Shown: positions 1 through 11,082 of the stretch, in pieces
Numbering within the stretch: the stretch's first letter is position 1
Layout of the letters: every line of letters begins with the position of its first letter
DNA from: Seiridium cupressi
Taxonomy: Eukaryota > Ascomycota > Sordariomycetes > Amphisphaeriales > Sporocadaceae
DNA: 64,000 bases
Assembly (NCBI GenBank): GCA_036674765.1
Contig: JARVKI010000036.1
Location: 1 to 64,000 of the forward strand
Direction of reading: 5' to 3'
Notes under the pieces: model-generated
What the model was told of the DNA's origin: nothing
Seen by the model: only the letters and a program-made list of their open reading frames with translations
Databases searched by the model: none
Made by a program: the position numbers and the translations under genes

Positions 1-1332
1 CCCCATTTTTATTTTTTTTTTTTTTTTCCTCTATACCCTTAAGGGGTTTATCTTGTTTGTATTTATTTTTTCCGTGGTTCCCGGGGGGCCCCCCCCCCCC
101 CCCCCCCCCCCCCAGATCACCGTGAGGTAATAGGTAGATCGCTATGCAATCGTCCGAATCTGGATTTGGAAACAACCCAGGATTCCGAAGTCTTCAGAAG
201 TGGTATACTCGCTGCGAGCTGCCGCCGACTTATTCCGAGAACAGTATACACTTGAGGTTGTCGGGAGTCTTCGAAACCGCAACCAGCGAATCACGATACA
301 ATGCATGTTCCCCACGAGTCTCCCAGGAAGACTTTCCATAGGATTCTGTGCAAGCAAATTCTATCATATCGCGATGACGATGCCTCCTTGCTTATCGTGA
401 TGACTTGGCAGAGATCCACATCTAAATTTGCATTGCGCACCGACGCAAAAAAGGTGAGACGTCTGGTAGCACAACCATCATTGCAACCCATAAATACTAC
501 CTTAGCACGATACACCAACCTTCCATATCTACGTCCTCTGCAGGTTACGGTTTGTTACAACCGAAAACGATGCCCGTGTCTGTTTCCCCGTAAGAAAATA
601 ATGCGTTTGTCGGCTATTCGGACCTTGAATAACGGAAACTGTCTACGACAATTTGGAATCATCGGATAGTACATCATTAAGTAGCCTAATGGCCATGATT
701 TCATAACTCTACGCCACAAAGGTTTCCTCCGATCAAGGGTCATACAACATTGAGTCATGTCCTCTGCTAAGCCATTGTAGTTCCATCAAAACCATCACGC
801 AGTCTACGGTGGATTACCCATATGCAGTAATTGTAATTACAAATCTACAACAATAACTTGACAAGCCCGGCCAGGACGATATTAATGAAGACAGGCTCTA
901 CCGAGACCAATCGGCGCAGTGTAGAGACTAGTCAGGTCGGCGCAACTATCTCCGGTAAACCAGGCATATAAACAAACGAAGCTGATCATGGACAGATATG
1001 AGCGGAGAATTGGGAGCGAATGCTTTTTATTGGTTTCTTCCCACGATACGGCCAAACCGACCTGCGTATCGGCTCTCTCTAAACTCAATATGTTGTGTCA
1101 GCTAGTTTTGATTCGGGGCCCATCTGCAGATCTCCGGTGTCAAAATGGGGGGGGGGCTAGTTCCCGTATTTACATGCAATGGACGGATCCTCCCGCTCCC
1201 GCTTCTATCTTAGCCGACGTGACTGTCTCCATGATGGTTGTTGCTCATGCGCCTACTCATTCGCGTAGTGTACAACCCTCCGAGACGGACCTGCCCCTCC
1301 TGTTCCTTCATGAAGTCGTGATAATTCGTGAT
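1..1332. other. No supportable gene; homopolymers at window edge
   Basis: The first 113 bases are low complexity: a T tract around 12-27, a G6, then a run of 25 C at 89-113. A run of 10 G lies at 1147-1156. Short open frames occur on both strands, the longest about 120 codons, but none shows a recognisable domain or splice-consistent neighbours. The part near 1333 is probably the 3' UTR of the eRF3 gene. The long C run may be an assembly or contig-end artefact. Confidence 0.6.
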
Positions 1333-3624
1333 TTAGGCTGAAGGATCCGTGATGAGCTTGATAATCTTGCCAATGGCGATCGTTTGACCCTAAAGATATG
1401 TTAGTTTCTCGTTTCCGTAGTAGTCATGCACAGGTTTTAGTATATGGTGCTTACCTGGTCTCTGAGTGTGAAACGACCCATCTGCGGGTAGTCCTCGAAT
1501 CTTTCGATGCAAATCGACCCGGCTCCACCGGTTACTTGTAGACGCGCAATGATGCTATCGCCCCTCTTTGCATGCGAAGGAGGCAGCTTGCTCTTGCGGT
1601 TGGTACCTTTCTGTAGCTTGTGCAACAAGGCCGAAAATGTGACTTCTTCGATTGCCGTATGCACATGACACACGCAGTTGAAGCCGGCTGAAAGAATAGA
1701 CTTCAGATCCAGGATCCGGATCTGAGCTTCGAACTCGGAAACTCTGTGGACCAGACGCTTTGGCGAGCAGAGCACAAACCCAGGCAAGATATCTTCTTCC
1801 TCAAGTCCTCGCATTCGTAGTCGGACTTGGTCACCACTCTGCGCAATACCGACTTCTTCTTCCGTCTCGGTATATACGGCGGTAATGTCTACCTTGTCGT
1901 TGTTGGGCATCATGATCAGAGACATTCCCTTCTTGATGACACCAGCTTCGACTTTGCCTTCAATCATAGTACCCATATCGCGGTATTTGGCGGCCACAGG
2001 CATCATGAAGGGAGCGTTGAGCTTGCGCTCCACGGTAGACATGTTGTCGAGATATTCGAGCAAAGATGGGCCGTCGTAGAATGAGCAAACACCCTTTGGT
2101 ATTCTGTCCTTGATGCCCATCATCTGTTGTGCAGCAATGGGCATGAAAAACACGTCTGTCTTCAAGTTGTAGCCTGTTCCCTTCAAAAATGTTGCCAGTT
2201 TAGTTGTGCACTCCTTGTATCTGTCGGCCGACCACTCGACAGTAGGATCATCCATCTTGTTGATCGCTACCACCAGCTTGTTCACGCCCTGGGTCTTGGC
2301 CAGCATGGCGTGTTCACGAGTCTGCCCGCCCTTCTCAAAACCGGTCTCATACTCACCCTTTCGAGCAGAGATGACAAGAATACCGACATCAGCCTGAGCG
2401 GCACCACCAATCATGTTGGAAACATAAGTCTTGTGACCGGGAGCGTCGAGGATGGAGTATCGTCGCTTTTCGGTTTCGAAGAATCCTCTACCGACCTCGA
2501 CCGTCTTGCCCTTGGAACGCTCCTCTTTAGTGAGATCGAGGGCCCACGACAAGTACCAGGTCTCACGTCCGAGTTCCTTGGCTTCTCGCTTGTACTTATC
2601 CAATGTTCGTTCGTCGACCATGCCAGTGGCGTAGAGAATAGAGCCACCAAGAGTTGATTTACCAGCATCGACGTGTCCAATGAAGATGATGTTGACATGC
2701 TCCTTGCCGTACATTTCCTTCAAGGTCGCGTCATCAACGTCGGCTGATTGCTCGTTAGCGACGGCGTCGGCATCTCGCTTCTCAGCAGCGGCAGTCGCTG
2801 CTTTGGAGGCCCTGCTGGGACTGGACCGGCCCGAACCTGCCGATGGGGTCGGGGATGTTCTTCCACTGGCGGTCTTGGTGTTGTCTCCGGTCTTTTCAAT
2901 TGCCTTGGTAGCAGTTGCCTTGGCGCCTGCTTCGGCAGTAGCCTCCTCTTTGACCTCTTCCTTCTTGGGCTCATCCTTGGGAGGGGCGGGAACACCGATG
3001 GAAAGCACCTTGGTGGCGCCCTCTTTCGCGACCTTGGGCTTCGCGGCGTCACCACCAATGCTCAGAACCTTGGTACCACCCGTCTTCTCTACTGTTGGCT
3101 TCTCGGCTGCCGGCGCGGCGGCGGGGTCTGGGCGCTTGGCGATGGTAGGAGTGGGCTTAGGGGCCTGTTGCTGCTGAGGCTGATTTTGTTGAAATTGCTG
3201 TTGGCCATATTGAGGGTATTGCTGGCCTGGTTCGGAGTCAGTACCAATGGTAGTGGGTGGAAGACAAGTGACAGTACTGCGTACCGTATCCTTGATTGAA
3301 GTTACCTTGCTGTCCATAGGCTGCGCCATAGCCCTGGTTGTTATACTGGTTGAAGCCCTGACCGCCGTACTGAGGGTAAGCGCCATAGCCCTGTTGGCCA
3401 CCATAAAATTGTTGTTGGCCATACTGAGGATAGCCACCATAGCCCTGGGCACCGGGCGTAAAAGAAGCGGCGCCTGGTTGGAATGATGCGACGCCGGGGC
3501 GGAAGCCACCCTGTTGCTGCTGCTGCTGCTGCTGCTGTTGGTTGAGGTTCAAATTCTGCGCCTGACGCGACAGGTTCTCGTCCTGTGCGGAGGGGTCGTC
3601 TTCCCAGGAGTTGAGGTCCGACAT
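1333..3624 (-). CDS. SUP35: Translation termination factor eRF3 (SUP35)
   Basis: Class II release factor GTPase that works with eRF1 on stalled ribosomes to end translation. Model: exons 3624-3285, 3226-1455 and 1389-1333, which sum to 722 codons plus stop. The N-terminus (about residues 28-130) is a prion-like region: a Q10 tract followed by Gly/Tyr/Gln repeats of the YGGYPQYGQQQF type. Next comes a charged Lys/Glu/Ala linker with SGRTSP/SGRSSP repeats. The EF-1A-like core starts near residue 290, with G1 GHVDAGKST, G3 DAPGHK and G4 NKMD, and the C-terminal beta-barrels end in RFTLRDQ/GQTIAIGK. The last intron splits RDQ|GQT, and the final 19 codons restore the conserved eRF3 end. The first intron (3227-3284) lies inside the prion-like region. 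The start is the ATG of MSDLNSW. Divergent from the Ran-binding gene. Very sure of identity. Confidence 0.96.
3511..3540 (-). repeat. CAG/CAA trinucleotide tract encoding poly-Gln
   Basis: Ten consecutive CAG/CAA codons (read on the minus strand) in the first exon of the eRF3 gene encode a Gln10 tract at the start of the prion-like region. Eight are pure CAG, so the tract is likely to vary in length between strains. Confidence 0.85.
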
Positions 3625-4719
3625 GTCTCTTGAGGTAAGAAAGAGCTCGATTTACTGTTGCGACTATTCTTTAGGTCGAGGTAAATAAGCGACGAGTCGG
3701 GTGAGTCTTGGGTTGCGCTGATGAGAGAAGTCGTCGGATCAAAGTGAGAGAAGGCAATTCAAGGGTCAATGCGGGGCAATTTTCAAATAGAAACTGTGGT
3801 GAATTTCTTGCGAGCTGTAGCTACGGCATGTGCAGCGCAGTGCACCGAGTCTACCTTAGATATACAGTCCAAATATCCTTGCATGTTGAGTGAGTCAGAT
3901 CCTCTCTGCTGCCTGACATGCTGACTTCTGACGAGGTTGGAAACATGGTCTTTCAACATCAATGTCATTTGGACATTCGCAACTAGCCCCTCGATTTTGC
4001 TTCTGACGAGGCGGGTGGCACTTTTCAGCTGTGCCTAATCAGCGGGGTTGTTCCTTTCCCTCTCATTTTCTCTACCCCACCATGATGTCGGATGGGTGAG
4101 TGACGCTTAGGTACCGCATCTTCCAAACAGGGGCAGGACGTTTGTTTGCTCATGGTAGGTTTAGATCCGTCCGACTGGCCTTGTGGCCTCATGTAGGTCA
4201 TTTTACTAGCCAGTGTGAAGACAACAAAACAACACCGTGATCACAGGCTTCAATACATTCACATAACCACAATACTCGACAACCTCAAACGCTAATACCG
4301 TGGAATGGTACTGTGTGTAAAGATTCAAATTGCACTGTAGCGCCGCCCGATTCTGTGGTTCTTGTGCCTGTAAAAACATAATGACCCATCAATATAGGTA
4401 GTAGACACTGCAAGTGATTGGGTGGCAGGAGCTAACAGACCAACACACTGTATGGCGGTTCAATTTACACCCCCAGAGCCCCATGCGTTCATGTCCAAAG
4501 CACCCAATCCGCTTCATATGACCCATGCGTTCACAACAAAGTCGTGAATTGCGGTGTCCGTTACACATTGGCGACAAGGTTGCTGCTCAAAAGCCCTTGA
4601 TGGGCCCCGATTCCATTTCTTTCTGTTTCCTGCCTAAATCTTGATGTTGCTTCCCCAAGAATTATGTCATGGAAAGACAATCTCGGACATGATTAACACC
4701 GTACCCTTCTATTGTAGCC
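3625..4719. other. Divergent intergenic region, eRF3 / Ran-binding gene
   Basis: About 1.1 kb between two divergently transcribed genes, so it should carry both promoters. Short frames here have no domain signal. CT-rich stretches occur at about 4047-4078. I see no convincing TATA box. Confidence 0.5.
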
Positions 4720-6725
4720 ATGGACGCATTCTTGGCCCGTGTTTCTTACCACGCCACAAGCTATGCCATACGGTCTTGTCTGGCTTTGACATCCACTCTA
4801 GTGATACAACAAGGCTCCAGGCTGCTCAAGGTTAATATTCAATCTCTGTTCTTTCTGCTTACTTGGGCTTGCATGCGAGCTGACATTTCACAGACTGTTG
4901 ACGACCTTCCCCTGAAAACCGAACTGGCCGCACTGCAACGGCGACTGGCTCGAAAAATTGAGGTGAGCTTTCCAGTGCAGTCCACGCAGCAAAGCCTGTG
5001 TCTTACAATACTGACCTCTCCAAGCTCATTTCTCCCATCCTGGAAGCGATTGAGTTTCGCTATACCAGAGGAAACTCTGCCCTGGAGGCTGTCGTCCGTG
5101 TGGGGCGTGAACTTCGAGATGATATCGACGCCTTGGCCGCGAGGTACCAGCATGCAGCCATCTTCGAAGAGCATGCGATGGGCAAGCAGTATTCGTCACA
5201 AGACCGTAGAGCTGAGCTGCTGTCCATCTTGACCGAGATTAAGCAGCTCATGCTCAGTATCGACGATCTGGTACCTTCCATCAACCTCTGGGTCTCCGCC
5301 ATCGGTGGCATTCAGGCTGAGCAGTCTGCTTTCTCCCCCTCCCGTCTGCTCCAAGCGAGCATGCTGGTCAATGTTGGCGACAGTCAATTTGTCCTGGATT
5401 CCACTCGTCCAATGCAGATCGGGCCCGACTTCACCTTGTCGTTGTATATGCTTTTTCGAGGCCACGCTTCAGCCCAGGACGGCGAAGCGTATGGAGTGGA
5501 GGAAGGGCAAAGGAAGCCAATGTGGCAAGAAGTTGTCCACAAGTCGCGAGTTCGACTTTATCGAATACCTGCTGGCTTCATCGCCGGCGACGATCCCGGA
5601 GTTGATCATAACAAGCACTCAACTGGTTATGCGTACCAGCTGCAGATCGTGGAAGATCTGGATGATGGGCGAGTTCACACTTTCGAGGATGGAAATATGG
5701 AGCCTGGCCCATACGATGGGGTTTCTCTCGCTGGTATTCGAGAAGTCGTGCCGGTTGGACATATATCAAAGATGTTTTACGCGGATGTTGGCAGGATCCT
5801 GAACATTAATAACGAAGACGGTGCCTCAAGCAATCCAGTCCTGCTAATGAAGAGGGATATTTCACAGGTGACGCAACATACGGCGACCACCAATGGGACA
5901 TTCGAGGATCGGACTCAACAAGAACCGTCCCGCCTAATAGAAAGCGTGGAGGAGTGTAGTAACGACTCCGACTCGACAATCTCCGAGACTAGTCCACAGG
6001 ACGACATCGATCGTCAGCTTCGAGAAGAGAGCGAGGCAGCAGAGGTAATCGATCAGAGTATCGCAATACCGATCCAGGATTCTGGTTCTGAGACACATGC
6101 CTCGCCATGGACTATACCCCACCACCTCGACCCCGAATGGATTGCATTGGAGGTATTTGACGTCGACGATTCCGCCTCTTCCTCATCAGATGAAGACCTT
6201 GATCATATACCTGGCGAGGACCACAGTGCATCTGGATCGAGGCCTCCTCGACCACAGGCAAGATCTAGAACATCAGTGGACAGCAATCTCGTCAGTCAGC
6301 TCCAGCGCATGAGCTTAGCTTCCGGGTCCGGAGCTTCTTCCCGTCCCTCGAGCTCGCACTCACACGCATCCGAGCAAAATCCGGCCCTCTCGTCATCGAC
6401 AGAACTTGTCAGACAACCGCAGCACCATGCACCGGCACCATTGTCCCCAACAACTATAGAACGGTCTCCGTTCGGCGCTATCAAGACCTCATTGTCGCTT
6501 CTCGAAATGCTTCTTCGTCTCACGAGCCTGCAGGAGTTCGAGCAGGCGACACATCTCTCTATTCCGGATCACGTGTTGAAATTCTACCTGGACGAGTCGG
6601 CCTCGGAGAGTGGACTGCATGGCAAGGAACGCTGGGCCGCTCGAGCGGACGCTGCAAAGAAGATGGGCTTCGATCCTTATGTTGACGCGCCTGGGGGGAG
6701 TGGCGGAGGAACCACTGGTATATGA
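4720..6725 (+). CDS. YRB30: RanGTP-binding protein, Yrb30 family
   Basis: Model: exons 4720-4830, 4894-4962 and 5025-6725, giving 626 aa. The first exon starts MDAFLARVSYHATSYAIRS, the second TVDDLPLK, the third LISPILEAIEF, matching the conserved N-terminal layout of the fungal RanGTP-binding (Yrb30) family as I know it. The intron phases are 0 and 0, with CTGAC before the last acceptor. Conserved-looking sequence runs to about residue 320. The rest (about 330-560) is a Ser/Asp/Glu-rich, probably disordered stretch, followed by a short conserved tail with LLEMLLRLTSLQEFEQ. Yrb30 binds RanGTP and slows RanGAP action in yeast; that role is inferred here. Longer than yeast Yrb30 (about 440 aa, from memory) because of the disordered insert. 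The first donor, GTTAAT, is weak. Confidence 0.85.
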
Positions 6726-7149
6726 CGAAAAAGAAGACGAGAAATATCTTGCATTTGCGTTATGAGCATGTAGACGGAACCTAACAGAAGGGATGCATAG
6801 CTAGGAGTTCAGGGGGTAAAGACCGCTAGAAACTGAACAAATTTGACACAAATAAGTAACACTGGGACCAAACTACCGCAACTGTCTGACGTGTATGTGC
6901 TTGATCTCTATCAGATACAATGTGTCTCTACTGCGTGATGCATATAAACGTGTATCCATCTCCCTCTGTATCCTGTACAGCGAGCCACCAACACACCACC
7001 AAGAAAACTCTCTCTCTCTGCTCAAAGACGAAACAATGAAAATCCTCAACGCCAGGCAAAAAGCCATTTGCCTCATACCTGCCTCATACCATCATACCCT
7101 CTTTCCCAGTGCAAGTTTCGTCTCTTCATCCCTCATGACAGCCCTTCGT
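6726..7149. other. Convergent 3' intergenic spacer
   Basis: A 424-base spacer between the 3' ends of the Ran-binding gene (+) and the SNF2 gene (-). It contains a CT dinucleotide stretch near 7010-7022 and nothing else I can name. Confidence 0.5.
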
Positions 7150-10100
7150 TTACCACCGTCTACCATAAACGCTATTCTCCGGCCTGGCCTTCTTCCTTAT
7201 CGCATTTCCCACATCATACCGGACCACCGAATTGGCCGAGGGTGGGTCTTGGTAGTCATCGTGGCTTCCGCGACCTGGCCTTGCACTGCCGCCGCCAGGC
7301 CGGAAGAGCTCCATCATCTCCTTCACACCAAGCTTGAGAGCCTCCTTGCGCATACCGCCCTCGATGGCCTGCTCAGCCAGCAAGCGTTTCTTCTCCTGGA
7401 GCTCAAGGATACGCTCTTCGACCGTGTCCTGGACGGTCAACTTGTAAACCACGACGTCGACCTTCTGTGTGAGGCGGTGCACACGATCGATGGCCTGCTC
7501 CTCGACGAAGGGGTTCCAGAAGGGTTCGAGGATCACTACTCTGCTAGCGGCTGTGAGATTGAGGCCCAAAGCACCGCAGCGGAGTGAGCAGAGGAGCACT
7601 CGAGTGCGAGGGTCATTGCGGAGAGAGTCCAGGGAAGCTTCACGCGCATCGTTCTTCATACCACCATCGTAGCGTGTATACCTAATACCATCTTTCTTGA
7701 AGAAGCGCTCAACAATGTCGAGCATGGATGTGAACTGGGAAAACACAATAAACTTGTGGTCGTCGACCTCCTTGTGTAGAATCGTCATGAGCTGTCGGAT
7801 CTTGGCGGAGGCAAGGACTAGCGGGGTTTTTTCCTTGTTCTTGCGTGTCGTGGAATAGAAAGGATTGAGGGACCGGTCTTCGTCAGAACTGGACTCGAAT
7901 TCAGAGGCTGAGATCCCTTCTTCCGAATCTGGCTCCTCTGAATCTTCAGACTCAGCATCTGACTCCTCGGCTTTGAGAGCAGCTCTGGCTTTCTCAGCCT
8001 CGACTTGTGACTTGATTACCGAGATGGACTCAAACTCGTCCTCAGAATCCGACTCTCCGAGAGCCCGCTGTAAATCCTCGGGCTTCGTATCTTCCTCGTC
8101 ATGAACGATGAAGCTATCCAGCTTACTACCATCGTCTTCCGAGTCACTTTCCGAATCATGTGTGTTTATAGTCTCGCCATCGCCCTCGGCGTTCTCGTCA
8201 TCTGTACCACCAGCTTTACCGAGTCGCAGGGGTCCTTGTTCATCTCCAGAGACGATCCAGCTCCCATCGGCTTCTTCGTCGTCGCTATCGAGAACTGCAG
8301 GCCGGTTTCTGGGTTTGCGCGTCTGCTTGACGATCGATCCATCTTCCTCATCATCATCGCTGTCGAGGACTGTCATACGATTCTTGGGCCTGCGGGAAGA
8401 GTTCTTGACCAGCTCCGTTTTGACTTTCTCTTTGACGACCTTCTTGACCTTTGCCTTCGGTTTCTTGACCTTTTTGGGAGCCTCGGCACCGTCATTTTCG
8501 TGATTGTTGAAATATTCGAGATCCTCATAGCATGACTTGCATATGTCCTTTCCTTGTACACGGTTGTTCTTCTCCAACTCCCAGCCGCAGATATCACAGT
8601 GCCTAGCCTCGACATCTAGTCCACCTAGTAAGTCTGCAAGTGCATCTACATCCGCGTCGTCCTTTTTCGGTTTCGATTCCGTGTTCAAAGCCTCTCTATC
8701 CTTCTCTAGCTTGCCCTCGACTAATTTGGGGTGGTTGCAGACTTGTCGCAACCGCAGAAGCAAGACTAGGGCGTTTGCGTAGTTGACTTTGCCCTTAGTC
8801 TTCATCATACTCTCGAGGCTCTTATCAGTACGCGCCTCCAGACGATCATAGAAACGGCGCTCGGCTGGCGAGAAAACAGCCTGCATTGAGACGACCTTGC
8901 GTTCAGTGATTTTGAACCCTGAAGTGGCGTCCTTCTCTTCGCCGTCCTTGGACCCGGATTTCTTGCCCCCAGCATCCAAAGCACCGGGCTCTTTCAAGAT
9001 GTCCTTGGTGCGTCGCTTCATGAAGCAGCGTAGAATACTATGCAGACGGCGAATAGCCACATCTCCCTTTCCGTTCTTCATTGGAAGCTCAATGTGGTCC
9101 TTCCACTCTCGGATATCGTCATAAGGCTTGATGCGTAGGAACTTGACTAGACTCTGCAGTTCATCGAGGTTGTTCTGCATGGGTGTTCCACTGAGGCACC
9201 AACGATATACGCTGCGAAGATCATAACAAGCCTTGGTGGATTTTGCATTGCGGTTCTTGATAGTGTGTGCTTCATCAAGGATGACTCGGTACCAGTGCAA
9301 GCCGAAGCAACCAGCCTTCACTGAACCATTCGAGTGGCCATGCTCGGATACAAGGATTTGATACGTTGTGATCACGACATCGTAGCGACGCAGATCCTCG
9401 AAGCGCTTTGTTCGTTGCGGGCCATGATGAACGAGGACCTTGAGCTTGTGAGAATCGGCAACCTTCTCCTTGAGTTCTGCTTCCCACTGTCGAATCAGAG
9501 CGAGGGGCGCTACAACCAATGTAGTTCCCTCAACACCTTGAAATTTGTCGGAGCCCTTAGGCTTCGGATTGGTAAGGATCAGAGAAATGGACTGCAAGGT
9601 TTTGCCGAGACCCATATCATCAGCCAGGATACCGCCTTTAGGTACTTTGCCTTTCTTGACAGGGCCAAGTTCGCGGCCCTTCATCCACTCGACACCTTCA
9701 ACTTGATGACGCAGTAGCCGGACATTCAGGCCTTCGATTTGTGAGCGGTCCTGGCCATCGTCGGGCAGCTTCTCTTCTTCATCCTCGAGCGAACCCTCGA
9801 TGAGAGCCTTGAGATCAGCCGACGCCTTCTTCGGGTCCACATACTCGGACGAGTAGAAACCAGGTTGGCTGTAGACTGTTCGTGGCGGGGTGTCGGAAAC
9901 CGAAATCGGGTTGGTGGCCGATCCTGTCGGCACAGTGCTGAACATGGGCGCCGGCGGAGGCTTCTTGTCCTTAGCAGAAGGCCCCAATGGACCATTGATC
10001 CGGGTCGGGCGGTGGTGTTCAGGCCGCGACTTGGGCTGGATGAACAGATGTGAGTATTTGTCCTCCATCTTGTTTCCCCACCCGTTCATTTTCACCGCCG

Positions 10101-10275
10101 GCCTCTGACTCGAGGCTGTAGGATTGCTGGACGGCACCGGACCAAACCCATTGTGATTTGCGAACGGGCGCGGCTTGTCTCCGTCCTGACTCGATTGGCT
10201 AGAGGATGCGCTGGCATTACCGTGATGACTCGACGGGCGCAGTGGAAGCGTAGGCGGCGCGTGTTCTCGTACCAT
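7150..10275 (-). CDS. SNF2-family ATPase/helicase (Rad5/Rad16/Uls1-like group)
   Basis: DNA translocase of the SNF2 superfamily, nuclear by inference. From the ATG at 10275 it is 1041 aa. The N-terminal ATPase lobe has a Walker A (DDMGLGKT, about residue 220), a DEAH box (ILDEAHTIKN, about 338) and motif III (SGTPMQNN). The C-terminal helicase lobe (about 840-950) carries VFSQFTSMLD and motif VI DRVHRLTQ. Between the lobes are a cysteine pair arrangement CDICGWE...CKSC (about 558-580), a Lys-rich stretch, and a long acidic insert with repeated VLDSDDDEE-like motifs. There is no full RING. The frame stays open upstream to about 10440 and encodes a plausible Lys/Glu-rich segment (FRESLKEGLKETFKEGLRE) without ATG, so a small upstream exon or a longer N-terminus is likely. 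Identity as SNF2 is sure; the subfamily is inference. Confidence 0.9.
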   Translation of the reverse strand: MVREHAPPTLPLRPSSHHGNASASSSQSSQDGDKPRPFANHNGFGPVPSSNPTASSQRPAVKMNGWGNKMEDKYSHLFIQPKSRPEHHRPTRINGPLGPSAKDKKPPPAPMFSTVPTGSATNPISVSDTPPRTVYSQPGFYSSEYVDPKKASADLKALIEGSLEDEEEKLPDDGQDRSQIEGLNVRLLRHQVEGVEWMKGRELGPVKKGKVPKGGILADDMGLGKTLQSISLILTNPKPKGSDKFQGVEGTTLVVAPLALIRQWEAELKEKVADSHKLKVLVHHGPQRTKRFEDLRRYDVVITTYQILVSEHGHSNGSVKAGCFGLHWYRVILDEAHTIKNRNAKSTKACYDLRSVYRWCLSGTPMQNNLDELQSLVKFLRIKPYDDIREWKDHIELPMKNGKGDVAIRRLHSILRCFMKRRTKDILKEPGALDAGGKKSGSKDGEEKDATSGFKITERKVVSMQAVFSPAERRFYDRLEARTDKSLESMMKTKGKVNYANALVLLLRLRQVCNHPKLVEGKLEKDREALNTESKPKKDDADVDALADLLGGLDVEARHCDICGWELEKNNRVQGKDICKSCYEDLEYFNNHENDGAEAPKKVKKPKAKVKKVVKEKVKTELVKNSSRRPKNRMTVLDSDDDEEDGSIVKQTRKPRNRPAVLDSDDEEADGSWIVSGDEQGPLRLGKAGGTDDENAEGDGETINTHDSESDSEDDGSKLDSFIVHDEEDTKPEDLQRALGESDSEDEFESISVIKSQVEAEKARAALKAEESDAESEDSEEPDSEEGISASEFESSSDEDRSLNPFYSTTRKNKEKTPLVLASAKIRQLMTILHKEVDDHKFIVFSQFTSMLDIVERFFKKDGIRYTRYDGGMKNDAREASLDSLRNDPRTRVLLCSLRCGALGLNLTAASRVVILEPFWNPFVEEQAIDRVHRLTQKVDVVVYKLTVQDTVEERILELQEKKRLLAEQAIEGGMRKEALKLGVKEMMELFRPGGGSARPGRGSHDDYQDPPSANSVVRYDVGNAIRKKARPENSVYGRRW

Positions 10276-11082
10276 GTTGGGCGGCGGACTTGGTGATCGC
10301 GGGTGTAGCAGTTCCCTCAACCCCTCCTTGAAGGTTTCCTTCAACCCCTCCTTCAAACTCTCCCGGAACCCCTTAGGGCTCTTGTCTCGCTCCAGCTTGA
10401 AGGATGTGGGCTTCCTGAGTGTATTTAGAGGGTATGTCGTCGCCGATCTTCAAAGTCGGGACCAGGCGTTCTATAAAAGCAAATATTAGGACCGGATTGG
10501 TGGCAATTGGTGAAGAGAACTTTGGTGTGATGCTGCCCAACCTGTGCTTGGAAATTTGCTAAGCTTTTATACGCACCTCTTAGAATCACACGTCGAAATC
10601 CTGCATCCGAGTCCCGTGTTTATTGTCCAGAAGCGTTATCTCGCGTTGCGCATTGTCGCGATGCAATTTAGAAATTGATGTACTGGTACATGTAGTTTGG
10701 TGTTGAATGCCCTTGTTTACTATGACATAATTTGTCTGGCCAACCGCAAGCGAGACCCCGCTAATTCAGGCTGCGACGCCCTTGACGGGCTTCACTTGTG
10801 CTGACTTTCTGTTAGCTGCATATGCACCAAACGAATTGTTAGTTACAATAGAGTCCATCAACAATCCCATATATAATCACATCATCCAAGCATGAAGGTT
10901 TATTAACTTGCAAGGCACAGCAGAGAAATCTTTATTCTACTCGTCGAGAACCTAAGTGATAGCTGAAGACCGGAGGCTGTGCAGCGCTATCTCCGTACAC
11001 CCATGTCAGTCCCTGGCACGGCGAGGGTTGTCAACTCATCAACTCGACTTGGATCATACACTTTATTAGTGACAGTGCCGTC
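10276..11082. other. Divergent intergenic region; may hold 5' exon of SNF2 gene
   Basis: Bases 10276-10440 are open in the SNF2 frame and look coding. On the minus strand acceptor-like AGs lie near 10410 and 10450, each preceded by CTAA-type branch sequence. A tiny exon starting at the ATG near 10605 is possible but unproven. The remainder should be promoter DNA for the SNF2 gene and the gene at 11083. Confidence 0.45.

Noticed and set aside
1..1332. Possible gene at the window edge
   Set aside because: The 66-122 codon frames contradict each other in strand and phase and show no motif.
2127..3299. Long plus-strand frames over the eRF3 gene
   Set aside because: Antisense shadows of the GTPase and linker; the Ala/Val/Leu-rich translations are complements of the Lys/Ala linker.
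6895..7587. 230-codon plus-strand open frame
   Set aside because: It overlaps the 3' end of the SNF2 gene on the other strand and mirrors its codon pattern; no domain. The helicase C-terminal motifs on the minus strand are the real signal.
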